64,000 bases of DNA from Oscillospiraceae bacterium (GCA_910575265.1 CAJTEA010000001.1:1-64000), one strand, 5' to 3'. Shown: positions 39,200 through 50,548, counted from the first letter of the stretch. The notes: generated by a model from the sequence alone, not told the origin. A program made the numbers and translations.

Positions 39200-41725
39200 T
39201 TACTCCTGGGGCTTCTCCGCCGCGGCCCCGCTCTCAGGCGGGACAATCTCTTCTGTTTCTTCCCGATCGGCCAGGGCCAGAGAAATCACCCTGTCGCCCT
39301 CCTCCTTGAAGCGCATGACAATCACGCCCTGGGTGGAGCGGCCGCACTGCTTGATGGCGTCCACGTAGGTGCGGATGAGGATGCCCGCCTGGGTGACCAG
39401 GATCAGGTCCTCAGAGCCGTCCACCACCTTGATTCCCATCACAGGGCCGGTTTTTTCGGTGACCATATAGTTTTTAATGCCAATGCCGCCCCGGTTAGTA
39501 ATGCGGTATTCCTCCACCGGGGTGCGCTTGCCAAAGCCTTTCTCGGTGATAGACAGCACCGTCTTGCCCTCCAGCGCCCGGGCGGCGCCCACCACATAGT
39601 CCCCCTCCCGGAGGCGGATGCCCCGGACGCCCACGGCGTCCCGGCCCATGGGCCGCACGTCGTTCTCGTCAAAGCAGACGGCCATGCCGTCGTGGGTGGC
39701 GATGAGGATTTTCATGGAGCCGTCGGTCTCCCGGACGGATACCAGCTCGTCCCCCTCGTCCAGGCGCAGGGCGCGGATGCCGTTGTTGCGGAGGTTTTTC
39801 AGGGTCTGCACCGGCAGGCGCTTTACCGTGCCCTGGCGGGTGACCATAAACAAGAACAGCTCTTGGTCTTTGGTCTCCCGGAAGTGGAGCATGGTCTGAA
39901 TCCGCTCTCCCTGCTCCACCTGGAGAATGTTGACAATGTTGGTGCCTTTGGCGGTCTTGCCGCTCTCAGGGATTTGGTAGCCCTTCTTGCGGTAGACCTT
40001 GCCGGTGTCGGTGAAGAAGAGGATATAATCGTGGGTGGAGGCGGTAAACACATCCACCACATAGTCCTCCTCCCGGGTGGTGATCCCCTTCTTGCCCATG
40101 CCGCCCTTGGACTGGGCCGCGTACTCGCTCACCGGGGTGCGCTTGATATAGCCCGCCTGAGTGAGGGTAAAGACGCACTGCTCCTCCTCGATCAGGTCCT
40201 CGATGTCGATTTCGTCCTCCACGTCCTGAATCTCGGTGATCCGGTCATCGCCGTACTTGTCCCGGATAGCGGTCAGCTCGTCCTTGAGCACTCCCCGCAG
40301 CATCTCCTCGGAGGAAAGCAGCTCGTTATAATAGGCGATTTTTTCTTCAATTTCTTTAAACTCCGCCTCCAGCTTCTCCCGGTTCAGACCCTGGAGGGAG
40401 ATGAGCCGCATGTCACAGATGGCTTGAGCCTGAACATCATCCAGCTCAAACCGCTCCATCAGCCGCTGCTTGGCGTTGTCGTAGCTGGTGCGGATGATAT
40501 GGATGACCTCGTCGATGTTGTCCTGGGCGATAAGCAGGCCCTCCAGCAGATGGGCCCGCTCCTGGGCCTTTTTCAGGTCGTATCTGGTGCGGCGGATGAT
40601 GACCTGCTCCTGGAAGGCGATATACTCGTCCAGCACGCCGCGCAGAGACAGAACCCTGGGCTGGAGCTTGCCGTTGACCTCCACCAGGGCCAGCATAATC
40701 ACGGAAAAATTGGACTGCATGGCGGTCTGCTTAAACAGCTTGTTCAGAACCACCTGGGCGTTGGCGTCCTTTTTCAGCTCAATGACAATCCGCATGCCGT
40801 TGCGGTCGGTCTCGTCCCGGATGTCGGAGATGCCCTCCAGCCGCTTGTCCTTCACCTGGTCCGCCATATTGCGGATGAGCTGGCGTTTGTTTACCTGATA
40901 GGGCAGCTCGTTGACAATGATCCGGACGCGGTCCTTGCCAAACTCCTCAAATTCCGTCCGGGCCCGCAGGACCATCTTACCCCGGCCGGTGGCGTAGGCG
41001 GACCGAATGCCGCCGCGGCCCATGATAATCCCCCGGGTGGGGAAATCGGGGCCCTTGATGTGCTCCATCAGGTCGGCCAGGTCGGCCTCCGGGTTGTCCA
41101 GCACACAGATGGCAGCGTTGATAACCTCCTTCAGGTTGTGGGGCGGGATATTGGTGGCCATGCCCACGGCGATGCCGCTGGAGCCGTTCACCAGCAGATT
41201 GGGGAACCGGGAGGGGAGCACCCGGGGCTCCTGCCTGCTCTCGTCAAAGTTGGGGTCCCAGTCCACCGTGTCCTTGTCGATGTCACGGAGCATCTCGTTG
41301 GACAGCTTGGACATGCGGGCCTCGGTATAACGGTAGGCCGCCGGGGGATCACCGTCCACGCTGCCGAAGTTTCCGTGGCCGTCCACCAGCATATACCGCA
41401 TGGAGAAGTTCTGGGCCAGACGGACCATGGCGTCGTAGACGCTGGAGTCGCCGTGGGGGTGGTATTTACCCAACACGTCACCCACGCAGGTGGCCGACTT
41501 CTTAAAGGGCTTGTCGCTGGTCAGCCCGCTCTCATACATGGTATACAAAATGCGGCGGTGGACCGGCTTTAAGCCGTCCCGCACGTCGGGCAGGGCCCGG
41601 CCGACGATGACGCTCATGGCGTACTCAATATAGCTTTTTTCCATCTCCCCGACCAGCTCGGACTCGGTGATGACCTGCTGGGGAAAGGCGATGTCCTCCG
41701 GTTTATAATCTCGGTTGTGTGCCAT
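39200..41725 (-). CDS. gyrA: DNA gyrase subunit A
   Basis: 841 residues. The winged-helix/tower N-terminal half includes the catalytic Tyr in [13 protein letters not shown]; the C-terminal half is a six-bladed DNA-wrapping domain. A GyrA-box-like [10 protein letters not shown] is present, which favours GyrA over ParC. In the quinolone region [12 protein letters not shown], the positions equal to E. coli Ser83 and Asp87 (here Ser94 and Asp98) are the sensitive-type residues. It introduces negative supercoils with GyrB. Separated from gyrB by one unknown gene, instead of being adjacent. Confidence 0.97.
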   Translation of the reverse strand: MAHNRDYKPEDIAFPQQVITESELVGEMEKSYIEYAMSVIVGRALPDVRDGLKPVHRRILYTMYESGLTSDKPFKKSATCVGDVLGKYHPHGDSSVYDAMVRLAQNFSMRYMLVDGHGNFGSVDGDPPAAYRYTEARMSKLSNEMLRDIDKDTVDWDPNFDESRQEPRVLPSRFPNLLVNGSSGIAVGMATNIPPHNLKEVINAAICVLDNPEADLADLMEHIKGPDFPTRGIIMGRGGIRSAYATGRGKMVLRARTEFEEFGKDRVRIIVNELPYQVNKRQLIRNMADQVKDKRLEGISDIRDETDRNGMRIVIELKKDANAQVVLNKLFKQTAMQSNFSVIMLALVEVNGKLQPRVLSLRGVLDEYIAFQEQVIIRRTRYDLKKAQERAHLLEGLLIAQDNIDEVIHIIRTSYDNAKQRLMERFELDDVQAQAICDMRLISLQGLNREKLEAEFKEIEEKIAYYNELLSSEEMLRGVLKDELTAIRDKYGDDRITEIQDVEDEIDIEDLIEEEQCVFTLTQAGYIKRTPVSEYAAQSKGGMGKKGITTREEDYVVDVFTASTHDYILFFTDTGKVYRKKGYQIPESGKTAKGTNIVNILQVEQGERIQTMLHFRETKDQELFLFMVTRQGTVKRLPVQTLKNLRNNGIRALRLDEGDELVSVRETDGSMKILIATHDGMAVCFDENDVRPMGRDAVGVRGIRLREGDYVVGAARALEGKTVLSITEKGFGKRTPVEEYRITNRGGIGIKNYMVTEKTGPVMGIKVVDGSEDLILVTQAGILIRTYVDAIKQCGRSTQGVIVMRFKEEGDRVISLALADREETEEIVPPESGAAAEKPQE

Positions 41726-41748
41726 AATTACCTCATTTCTTCAGACTT

Positions 41749-42204
41749 CTAGAAGGTCTCCTTCAGCCATTCCATACCGGGGTAGGGCTCACAAGTGTGG
41801 GCGTACCACTCCACGCATTTTGCTGCCAGCTCCCGGTCTTTCATGGTACATTTCAAGGGAAAAACGGACTGTCCATCACTTGGTTCAATGGGAGCTTCCT
41901 CGTCTGAATCCAACAGCTCCGGATCAAAGCAGGCCCAAGCGATTTCTGCCTCCGCATCCCAAATCTGCAAAAAGATCAAGTCAGGGGAGGATTCCAGCAT
42001 AAGGTAGCCCTCTTCGCCGTACTCGTCCGGCGTCAGCATCAGACTGCGGCGCACACCAGAACGAATTTTTTCCACAATATCCTGGACACCCGCCGGAGAA
42101 ATGTCACGAATTTCCTGACTGGGAAGCGCTCCCCAGCCGGCGCCCTGGATTTTGATTTCCTCCGGCATAGAGAGAACGGTCCGTCTTTGAATGATCTCTT
42201 CCAT
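41749..42204 (-). CDS. unknown acidic protein coded between gyrB and gyrA
   Basis: 151 residues, acidic, cytoplasmic, no membrane segment. Segments such as GVRRSLMLTPDEYGEEGYLML, FLQIWDAEAEIAWACFDPEL and CVEWYAHTCEPYPGMEWLK suggest an alpha/beta fold of about 130 residues similar in style to SMI1/immunity-type proteins, but I do not recognise the family. AAGGAGA precedes the start; gaps are 12 bases to gyrB and 23 to gyrA, so it is inside the gyrase operon and would be made with it. Confidence 0.8.
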   Translation of the reverse strand: MEEIIQRRTVLSMPEEIKIQGAGWGALPSQEIRDISPAGVQDIVEKIRSGVRRSLMLTPDEYGEEGYLMLESSPDLIFLQIWDAEAEIAWACFDPELLDSDEEAPIEPSDGQSVFPLKCTMKDRELAAKCVEWYAHTCEPYPGMEWLKETF

Positions 42205-42216
42205 GGCGAAATCTCC

Positions 42217-44175
<1,959 letters not shown>

Positions 44176-44200
44176 TTACCTCCGCGATGGTAAAATTCTG

Positions 44201-44279
44201 TAAGGGCGGATATCATCCGCCCATTCATATGAGCAATGACTAGTTGTGCATATCTGCGGGTGGATGATATCCGCCCCTA
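44201..44279. repeat. palindromic intergenic repeat (REP/MITE-like), copy 1
   Basis: Left arm TAAGGGCGGATATCATCCGC (44201-44220) and right arm GCGGGTGGATGATATCCGCC (from 44256, ending CCTA at 44279) are inverted copies; each arm is itself a near palindrome around GGATATCATCC. The centre is AT-rich and unrelated to genes. It lies between the gyrB start and the PH-domain gene. A second element of similar size and end structure lies at 61884-61959. Confidence 0.65.
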
Positions 44280-44282
44280 AAA

Positions 44283-44690
44283 TCAATCCAGTTCCTCGTC
44301 CTCCAGGTCGGCGGTGTCGTGGTAATCATCGCCGCTCTCCGCGCCCACCAGCTCGGTGGTCCGCATCCGGCGCTTGTCCTTGGCCTCCTCCACATGCCGG
44401 TGGATCAGCTCCTTGACCTCCCTGGGGCGCTTGACGTTCTTTAAATCCAGATGGGGGATGCTCTTGTCGGAGGACACCACGCACACTGTCCCCACGCCGA
44501 AAATCCGCTGGCCCAATGACATATTCAGCTGCAAATCCCGGACCCGGTACAGCAACACCTCGTCGGATTTCAGATTAAACAGCCCAGTCTCGCAGAACAG
44601 CCGGTCCTCGCTGAGGCTGTATTTGGTGAAGGACAGGGGAAGCCCAAAATGGCGCTTGCGGTCCTTCCACAGATATTCGATGGATTCCAT
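44283..44690 (-). CDS. PH-domain (bPH2-type) protein
   Basis: 135 residues. RKRHFGLPLSFTKYSLSEDRLFCETGLFNLKSD and VRDLQLNMSLGQRIFGVGT are the pattern of bacterial PH (YdbS-like) domains, normally found attached to membrane segments; here the domain stands alone with an acidic tail (DDYHDTADLEDEELD). AGGAGG precedes the start. Codirectional with gyrB and remB. No function beyond the fold can be inferred. Confidence 0.82.
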   Translation of the reverse strand: MESIEYLWKDRKRHFGLPLSFTKYSLSEDRLFCETGLFNLKSDEVLLYRVRDLQLNMSLGQRIFGVGTVCVVSSDKSIPHLDLKNVKRPREVKELIHRHVEEAKDKRRMRTTELVGAESGDDYHDTADLEDEELD

Positions 44691-44738
44691 ATTATATCCT
44701 CCTTGTTTTTAAGGCTCCTTTTGAGAGGAGGCCTTTTT

Positions 44739-45002
44739 CTATTCAAACCCGCCCCGTTCCGCCCGAGCGGCCAAGGTGCCAGGGGAAAGGGGGGAGAGGT
44801 AGACCACCGGCTCCCCCCAGCGGCTGTCGGCCAGGATAAAGGACCGGGGCAGGTCCTCGGTGAGCCAGATAGCCCGGCCCTCCGCCTCCGCCCGCTCCAG
44901 CATCTCCCGGGTCTTATAAGCCCAACTGGCGTTGTCCAGGTCGAAGATGCCTAAAATGTCCCCACTAGGGATGACGACGGATTGACCTAAATGCAGATAC
45001 AT
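44739..45002 (-). CDS. remB: extracellular matrix regulator RemB (YaaB) family
   Basis: 87 residues; MYLHLGQSVVIPSGDILGIF and DLDNASWAYKTREML are the family opening. In Bacillus the gene (yaaB/remB) also lies between recF and gyrB, so position supports the name. RemB promotes biofilm matrix gene expression with RemA there; here a similar role is only inferred. ATG 45002 with AGGTAG upstream is preferred to a GTG two codons earlier. Confidence 0.88.
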   Translation of the reverse strand: MYLHLGQSVVIPSGDILGIFDLDNASWAYKTREMLERAEAEGRAIWLTEDLPRSFILADSRWGEPVVYLSPLSPGTLAARAERGGFE

Positions 45003-45007
45003 AGACA

Positions 45008-45271
45008 CTACCTGTTCTTTCTCTCATACAAAGCATAGGCTCCCCAGGCCAGCATACAGCCTAAAAGTACGCTCCCCATAATCCAAAGCCATATTTCCCA
45101 ACCTAAAATATCGAAAGAGGGTGGATTCAACCAATAGCTTACCAATCCAGCCATCAACAAGGCTTCTATCATCAGAAAAGGACTCCACCGAAAAAAGCGA
45201 TTTTTGATACAGCCCAGCGCTAAAAACTGAAAGCAGAAAGGTATGAAAACAAAGGGAAATAAGACAGCCAT
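45008..45271 (-). CDS. small membrane protein of unknown function
   Basis: 87 residues with three predicted membrane segments (AVLFPFVFIPFCFQFLALGC; FLMIEALLMAGLVSYWL; LWIMGSVLLGCMLAWGAYAL) and a short basic end (YERKNR). GGAGG precedes the ATG. It is placed between recF and remB, where most Firmicutes have no gene. The codon content is less GC-rich than its neighbours, which hints at later insertion. No family recognised. Confidence 0.75.
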   Translation of the reverse strand: MAVLFPFVFIPFCFQFLALGCIKNRFFRWSPFLMIEALLMAGLVSYWLNPPSFDILGWEIWLWIMGSVLLGCMLAWGAYALYERKNR

Positions 45272-45280
45272 TTTTTCCTC

Positions 45281-46384
45281 CTATATCAACTTTCCATCGT
45301 TGATATGAAACGCTCTGCCCCCCTCCAACCCCTCCAGCTTTTCCTCCTCGCAGCAGGTGATGAACACCTGCCCGCCCCGGATGCGGTTGAGAACAAAGGC
45401 CTGCCGCTTGGCGTCCAGCTCGGAGAGGACGTCGTCCAGCAGCAGGACGGGCCACTCCCCGGTCTCCTCCTGAAAAATCTCCCGCTGGGCCAGCTTCAAG
45501 GACAGGGCCGCCGTCCGTGTCTGTCCCTGAGAGGCGTAGGTTTTGGCGGACTGTCCGCCGATGGTGACGGACAGATCGTCCTTGTGTGGTCCGGACAGGC
45601 ACTGTCGGGCGTCGATCTCCGCCTGGCGGTGCTTCTCCTGGTGCTCCAGCAGGAGGGGGAGCAGCTCCCGGGGCTGAGCCTGGGGGTCAGTAATGGTGGA
45701 CACCGTCTCATAGCCCAGCTCCAGCCCTTCCCGGCCCCCGGAGAAATCAGCGTGGATAACGGGGGCATGCTCCCGCAGGCGTTTGATGAAGTGGGCCCGG
45801 TAGTGAATCACAATCGCCCCTGTCTGAGCCGCGCGAAGATTGAAGTCGTCCAGGGTCTGAAGCAGGGAAGGGTTCTCCGGCCAGTCCCGCAGGATTCGAG
45901 TCTTGTGGTCGTAAAGCCGGTTATACTCCACCAGGGCCTGGGCGTACCGGGGCCGCAGCTGGCAAATGGCGCTGTCTAGGAATTTCCGCCGTTCCGCGGC
46001 TCCCGCCTTGATTAAAGAAAGGTCCTCGGGACAAAACAGCACAGTATTCAGAATCCCAGCCAGATCTCCGGCGGTTTTCAGCTTCACCCCGTTGGAAAAC
46101 AGCTGGCGCCCCCGGCCCCGAAACAGTTTGGCCTCCAGGGTAAACTCCCGGTCCCGGCTGAACACCTCCCCCTTGACAAAGGCGGAGTCCACCTCCAGCA
46201 TAATCATCTCCCGGTCATACCGGGCCCGGTGGGACCGGGAGGCGGAGAGATAGGCCACCGCCTCCAGCAGGTTGGTTTTGCCCTGGGCGTTGTCGCCGTA
46301 GATCAGATTGACCCGGGGGTCGAAGTCCGCCTCCAGGTGGGCGTAGTTGCGGAAAAAATCCAGCTCCAGCCTCTTGATTATCAC
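45281..46384 (-). CDS. recF: DNA replication and repair protein RecF
   Basis: 367 residues, the normal length. Walker A YGDNAQGKTNLLEAVAYLS (about 29-47), the ABC-type signature near LSGPHKDDLSVTIGG, TYASQGQTRTAALSLKLAQ, and Walker B WPVLLLDDVLSELDAKR are all intact. It acts with RecO and RecR to load RecA at gaps. Its start overlaps the rlbA stop by four bases. Standard dnaA-dnaN-rlbA-recF order. Confidence 0.97.
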   Translation of the reverse strand: MIIKRLELDFFRNYAHLEADFDPRVNLIYGDNAQGKTNLLEAVAYLSASRSHRARYDREMIMLEVDSAFVKGEVFSRDREFTLEAKLFRGRGRQLFSNGVKLKTAGDLAGILNTVLFCPEDLSLIKAGAAERRKFLDSAICQLRPRYAQALVEYNRLYDHKTRILRDWPENPSLLQTLDDFNLRAAQTGAIVIHYRAHFIKRLREHAPVIHADFSGGREGLELGYETVSTITDPQAQPRELLPLLLEHQEKHRQAEIDARQCLSGPHKDDLSVTIGGQSAKTYASQGQTRTAALSLKLAQREIFQEETGEWPVLLLDDVLSELDAKRQAFVLNRIRGGQVFITCCEEEKLEGLEGGRAFHINDGKLI

Positions 46385-46596
46385 GTGACCACAAGCTCCG
46401 TCTCATTGTCAATGACCGCCCGGTCTCCGGGGCGCAGCTTCTTCCCCCGCATAGGGCAGGGCTCGCCATTTACCGACACCCGGCCCTCCTGAATGATAAA
46501 TTTGGCGTCGCCGCCCGTCTCTACCGCTCCGGCGAATTTGAGCAGGTCCTGAAGCTTGATAAATTCGGTGTGTATTTTGATTTCGTGGGTTTCCAT
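46381..46596 (-). CDS. rlbA: S4-domain RNA-binding protein RlbA (YaaA)
   Basis: 71 residues: METHEIKIHTEFIKLQDLLK and VSVNGEPCPMRGKKLRPGD form a compact S4 fold. It always sits between dnaN and recF in Firmicutes and is linked to 50S ribosome assembly. ATG 46596 has AGAGG six bases upstream; a TTG six codons earlier overlaps that site. Overlaps recF by four bases. Confidence 0.93.
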   Translation of the reverse strand: METHEIKIHTEFIKLQDLLKFAGAVETGGDAKFIIQEGRVSVNGEPCPMRGKKLRPGDRAVIDNETELVVT

Positions 46597-46684
46597 TTCT
46601 ATCCTCTTTTCCAACGTCTTTCGTTCTCCCCAGGGTTAAGTCTTCTTTCCAAAGAAGCCTCGCCGCCTGCGGCGAGACGGGAGT

Positions 46685-47791
46685 TTAATTCGCCTTCAGC
46701 CGCACGGGCAGCACCATATAGACAAAATTTTCCTCCCCCTCGGCGGGCAGGATGACGCAGGGTGCCACCCCGGAGGTAAACTCCATGCGGAGCTTGTCGG
46801 CGGGGGCTGCTTTGAGGGCGTCCATCAGGTACTTGTTATTGAAACCGATCTCCAGGTCATTGCCGCTCCCGGTAATCACACACTGGTCGGCGGCGTCTCC
46901 GATGGCGGTTTTTGTGGTGATGGATACCATTCCATCCCCGAATACGCAGCGCAGAGGGGATTTGAGCTTCTCACTGATAATCAGGGATACGCGCTCGATG
47001 GAGGACAGGAGAGCCCGGGCCTCCACCTCCACCTGGATGGAGTTATTTCGGGGGATGGCGTTGCGGTAGGCCAGGAAGTCCCCCTCCAGGCGGCGGGAGA
47101 CCAGAACGGTATCCCCGGTTTGGAACATAACGTGCCGGGCGCCCTGGGTAACGGTGACATCCTCCTCCCCGGAGCAGATCTTCTCCACCTCTCCCAGGGC
47201 GGAGCCAGGCACCACGAAAGAGAAGGAGGCGGCACCTTTCTTTTCAGCCACCGCCTCATGGCGCAGAGCCAGACGATAGCCGTCCACTGAAACCACGGAC
47301 AGGCCATTGTCATCCACCTCAAAGAGGGACCCGGTATGGATGGGGCGGCTCTCGTTGTCGCTGACGGCGAACAGAGTCTGGGCAATCATAGAGCGTAAAA
47401 CCGGCTGGCCGATGGTGAAGGCGTTCTGCTGGTCCACGGCGGGCAGCTCGGGGAATTCCTCCGGATCGGTGCCCATAATGTTGAACTCACTCAGACCGCA
47501 TTTGATGTTGACCATATAGTTTTGGGAGGAAAACACTACCACATCGTCCGGCATTTTGCGGACAATCTCTCCAAAGAGGCGGGCGGACAGCACCAAAGAG
47601 CCGCTCTCCTTGATTTCAGCGGGAACGGTGGCCTGAATACCTGTTTCCAGGTTATAGCCGGTAAGGCGCAGGGTTTCGCCCGCCTCGATCAGGATACCCT
47701 CCATAGCCGGGATGGAGCTTTTAGCGGCGACAGCCCGGGAGGTGATGGATACGGCGCTGGACAGCAGCGCCTTCTCACAGGAGAATTTCAT
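46685..47791 (-). CDS. dnaN: DNA polymerase III beta subunit (sliding clamp)
   Basis: 368 residues, three clamp domains of about 120 each. MKFSCEKALLSSAVSITSRA opens the protein, DGYRLALRHEAVA lies in domain 2, and the C-terminus ends CVILPAEGEENFVYMVLPVR, the usual clamp end. It encircles DNA and tethers polymerase. It follows dnaA across the ~220-base origin spacer. Confidence 0.98.
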   Translation of the reverse strand: MKFSCEKALLSSAVSITSRAVAAKSSIPAMEGILIEAGETLRLTGYNLETGIQATVPAEIKESGSLVLSARLFGEIVRKMPDDVVVFSSQNYMVNIKCGLSEFNIMGTDPEEFPELPAVDQQNAFTIGQPVLRSMIAQTLFAVSDNESRPIHTGSLFEVDDNGLSVVSVDGYRLALRHEAVAEKKGAASFSFVVPGSALGEVEKICSGEEDVTVTQGARHVMFQTGDTVLVSRRLEGDFLAYRNAIPRNNSIQVEVEARALLSSIERVSLIISEKLKSPLRCVFGDGMVSITTKTAIGDAADQCVITGSGNDLEIGFNNKYLMDALKAAPADKLRMEFTSGVAPCVILPAEGEENFVYMVLPVRLKAN

Positions 47792-47838
47792 AACGGTTCC
47801 TCCAATCTGTTTCTCTCTCCTGACATAGGGAGGAGAGG

Positions 47839-48012
47839 ATATTTATTTAGCAGCAATAGCAGTAGGAAAAAAAATTGTGGAAAAATCCTTCCAGCCGTTG
47901 GGGCTCTAAGAAAAGCGGGGCAACAGGGGGTGTTGAGAAAAACGGCCGCTTTTCCACACAGAAAAATAAATCCACATTTCTCCACCCACATTCCACAAAG
48001 AGAGGTGGAAAA
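47839..48012. other. oriC: chromosomal replication origin (dnaA-dnaN side), with DnaA boxes and DnaA-trio-like run
   Basis: At least four DnaA-box-like 9-mers lie here: TGTGGAAAA (47876-47884), TTTTCCACA (47950-47958), CATTCCACA (47989-47997) and GGTGGAAAA (48004-48012), plus AAATCCACA (47968-47976). On the plus strand 47848-47865 reads TAG CAG CAA TAG CAG TAG, six triplets of DnaA-trio type next to the first box, flanked by the AT-rich ATATTTATTTA (47840-47850). In Bacillus the same order (box, trios, AT-rich) marks the site where DnaA opens the helix. Here the separator is A-rich, not GC-rich. The dnaA upstream region (49425-49560) has further weak boxes. Confidence 0.8.
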
Positions 48013-48013
48013 C

Positions 48014-49330
48014 TTACTCATACCGCTCGTTGATGTTGGTGGTGATATCTTTGATGATCTCCGCCTTCTCCGGGTCGGTTTTAGTCAGGTTCTCCATCCG
48101 GTTGAGGGCGCTCAGGACGGTACTGTGGTCCCGGTTGCCGAACTCCGCGCCGATCTCCTTGAGAGACAGGTTGGTCATGCGGCGGATCAGGTACATGGCG
48201 ATCTGCCGGGCCAGGGAGATGTCCTTAGAGCGGCCCTGTCCTCGAAGGATGGACGGCTCGATGCTGTAAAACCGGCAGACCTCCTCGATGATGACATCGG
48301 CGGTGGGGAGAATGTCGGATTTCTCTTTAAAAATATCTTTTACCGCCCGGGTCACCGTGTCCTTGTTCACCGTGTCTCCGATCAGATCCTGATAGGCCAT
48401 GATTTTATTTACGGTACCCTCAATCTGCCGGACGTTGGCGGTAATGGTTTCGGCGATGAGCTGGATGAGGAAGTCGGGCAGTTCCATTCCCATACGGATG
48501 GATTTGTTTTTGATGATGGCTACCCGGGTCTCATAGTCCGGGGGGATGATATCAGCCAGCAGGCCCCATTCAAAGCGGGTTTTCAGCCGGTCCTCCAGAC
48601 GGAGCATCTCTTTTGGGGGGCGGTCAGAGGTGAATACAATCTGTTTTTTCAGCTCATACAGGGTATTGAAGGTGTGGAACATCTCCTCCTGGGTGGAATC
48701 CCGGCCGGCGATAAACTGCACGTCGTCCATAAGGAACACGTCGGCCCCCCGGTACTTCTCCCGAAACTCCTTGTTCCGGCCCTCCCGGATAGCGGCCACC
48801 AGCTCGTTGGTGAAGTCGTCCCCTTTCACATAGATGACCTTGTATTCCGGGTGGTTCGCGTGAATGGTGTGGGCGATGGCGTAGAGCAGGTGGGTCTTGC
48901 CCAGGCCGGACTCGCCATAGATAAACAGGGGATTGTAGCTCTGACCCGGATTATCCGCCACCTTCCGGGCGGCGGCGTGGGCGAACTTGTTGGAGGAGCC
49001 CACCACAAAGCGCTCGAAGGTATATTTTTCCGTGCCGGGGAAGAAGGGACTCTCTTTTTCCGCCTCCTGGAGGCTGTTCAGCTCTCCCTCGGTAAGAATC
49101 ACCACCTGAAAGTCGGCGGAGAACAGCTCATGAAGAGCGTTTTGAATGGGGATGACATAGCGGGCGGCGATGATATCCCGCTTGAACTTGCTGGGGCTGT
49201 ATAGAATGAAGCGGCTCTCCTCCAGAGAGACAGCCTCGGTGTCGTCGAACCAGGTATTCAGCGTGGTGGCGGTCATTTCCGAGCCCATCAGGGCTTTGAC
49301 CTTGTTCCACACTTCCACAGCGGGATTCAT
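48014..49330 (-). CDS. dnaA: chromosomal replication initiator DnaA
   Basis: 438 residues. Domain I at the N-terminus (MNPAVEVWNKVKALM), AAA+ domain III with Walker A GESGLGKTHLLYAIA, Walker B DVFLMDDVQFIAGR and sensor II region, and domain IV with FGNRDHSTVLSALNRM binding DnaA boxes. Start 49330 has AAGGAGG and gives the usual N-terminus; the longer frame to 49387 does not. It melts the origin in the spacer downstream of the gene and regulates its own promoter through a box at 49427-49435. Confidence 0.98.
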   Translation of the reverse strand: MNPAVEVWNKVKALMGSEMTATTLNTWFDDTEAVSLEESRFILYSPSKFKRDIIAARYVIPIQNALHELFSADFQVVILTEGELNSLQEAEKESPFFPGTEKYTFERFVVGSSNKFAHAAARKVADNPGQSYNPLFIYGESGLGKTHLLYAIAHTIHANHPEYKVIYVKGDDFTNELVAAIREGRNKEFREKYRGADVFLMDDVQFIAGRDSTQEEMFHTFNTLYELKKQIVFTSDRPPKEMLRLEDRLKTRFEWGLLADIIPPDYETRVAIIKNKSIRMGMELPDFLIQLIAETITANVRQIEGTVNKIMAYQDLIGDTVNKDTVTRAVKDIFKEKSDILPTADVIIEEVCRFYSIEPSILRGQGRSKDISLARQIAMYLIRRMTNLSLKEIGAEFGNRDHSTVLSALNRMENLTKTDPEKAEIIKDITTNINERYE

Positions 49331-49395
49331 AGGCGTCCTCCTTGTATCAAGATAAAAGCGGAAAATATAAAAAACAGCGGTTCTCAAAGCATTTT

Positions 49396-49435
49396 ATTAT
49401 ACCAGAAAACAGGAATAAGAGCAAGGTTTTTCCAC
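49396..49435 (-). promoter_or_regulatory. dnaA promoter with upstream DnaA box
   Basis: Minus strand TTGCTC (49419-49424), 17 bases, TATAAT (49396-49401). GTGGAAAAA (49427-49435) just upstream is a DnaA-box-like 9-mer, consistent with autoregulation. Confidence 0.75.
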
Positions 49436-49549
49436 TTTTTTTATTTATAATGTGTGACAGAATTTGTGTGCCGCTGGGAAAACGACTCAAGATGTGGGGG
49501 GGAGGAAGAAAAAATTGAGAAAAACCTGCCGCGGGAGGAAAAAATGTGG

Positions 49550-49579
49550 TTGACATATGCCGCGTTTATCCGCTATAAT
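49550..49579 (+). promoter_or_regulatory. sigma-A promoter of rpmH-rnpA block
   Basis: TTGACA (49550-49555), 18 bases, TATAAT (49574-49579), 90 bases before rpmH. Divergent from the dnaA promoter; the region between is AT-rich with weak DnaA-like boxes. Confidence 0.8.
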
Positions 49580-49669
49580 GTTGGACGTATCTTTCACAGA
49601 CCACAGTCCAGGCCGGACTGTTGTTGGGCCGGGAGAGCCGGCTTGAAATCAGATGAGGAGGTGTCCCCC

Positions 49670-49804
49670 ATGCTTCGTACCTATCAGCCCAAAAAGCGTC
49701 AGCGCTCCAAGGAGCACGGCTTCCGCAAGCGTATGGCGACCCGCAACGGCCGCAAGGTGCTGGCCCGCCGCCGCGCCAAGGGCCGTGTCCGTCTGACCCA
49801 CTGA
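49670..49804 (+). CDS. rpmH: 50S ribosomal protein L34
   Basis: 44 residues, the standard length: [35 protein letters not shown], ending RVRLTH. Very basic, binds 23S rRNA. Start 49670 follows GAGGAGGTG; a longer frame upstream is spurious. First gene of the conserved rpmH-rnpA-yidD-yidC-jag block that sits opposite dnaA in most bacteria. The 172-base gap to rnpA has no recognised element. Confidence 0.98.
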   Translation: MLRTYQPKKRQRSKEHGFRKRMATRNGRKVLARRRAKGRVRLTH

Positions 49805-49976
49805 GGAGGGTGAGGCGGCCAGGCCGCCCCTTTCCCCAAGGAGCCAGGACAGGAGCTCGGAAAAGACGGGATAAGAGGACACAGTTGAGATAGCGCACAC
49901 ATCAGGGGCGTGGGAACTATTCCCCCGCCCTCTCTGTGCATATGCGGCCTTGAGCCGGAATACCGGGGAGGAGACC

Positions 49977-50333
49977 ATGAAGCACACCGTTTCCCTGAAA
50001 CAGAATCATGAATTCCGCCGGCTGTACAACAAGGGAAAAAGCGCCGTGTCTCCCTATTTTGTCATCTACTGCCGCGGGACCGGACGGCCGGAAAGCCGGC
50101 TGGGCATCACCACCGGCGTGAAGCTGGGCAACGCGGTGAAGCGCAACCGGGCCCGCCGCCGCATCCGGGCGCTCTACCGCACCCATGAGCAGGAGCTGCT
50201 CGCCGGCTATGACATTGTGGTCGTGGCACGGACCCGGGTGATTTATGGCCGGTACGCCGAGCTGGAGCGCAGCTTCCGTCAGCTGGTGAAAAAACTGGGC
50301 CTGACCTCTTCAAGGGGGGACAAGTCCCAATGA
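49977..50333 (+). CDS. rnpA: ribonuclease P protein component
   Basis: 118 residues. [17 protein letters not shown] opens the protein and [20 protein letters not shown] is the RNR signature helix that binds the RNase P RNA and pre-tRNA. It processes the 5' end of tRNAs. Start 49977 is 4 bases after GGAGGAG. yidD overlaps its stop by four bases. Confidence 0.97.
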   Translation: MKHTVSLKQNHEFRRLYNKGKSAVSPYFVIYCRGTGRPESRLGITTGVKLGNAVKRNRARRRIRALYRTHEQELLAGYDIVVVARTRVIYGRYAELERSFRQLVKKLGLTSSRGDKSQ

Positions 50334-50548
50334 AAACGCCGCTCCTGTCTCTGATCCGGTTTTACCGGAGTAATGTCTCACCCCTGCGCCCCCCGTGCTG
50401 CCGCTTTATCCCCACCTGCTCGGAATATGCCCTGGAGGCGGTGGAAAAGTATGGCGCGGTGAAGGGGGGCTGGCTGGCCCTGCGCAGGCTTGCGAGGTGC
50501 CACCCCTTCCACCGGCAGAAGTCCGTTGAATATGACCCCGTTCCCTAG
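50330..50548 (+). CDS. yidD: membrane protein insertion efficiency factor YidD
   Basis: 72 residues. [21 protein letters not shown] and [18 protein letters not shown] with [15 protein letters not shown] at the end are the family pattern, including the conserved cysteines. A small amphipathic protein at the inner face of the membrane that helps YidC. Overlaps rnpA and precedes yidC. Confidence 0.96.
   Translation: MKTPLLSLIRFYRSNVSPLRPPCCRFIPTCSEYALEAVEKYGAVKGGWLALRRLARCHPFHRQKSVEYDPVP

Noticed and set aside
39692-41572. 626-codon plus-strand open frame
   Set aside because: Antisense to gyrA, which is certain.
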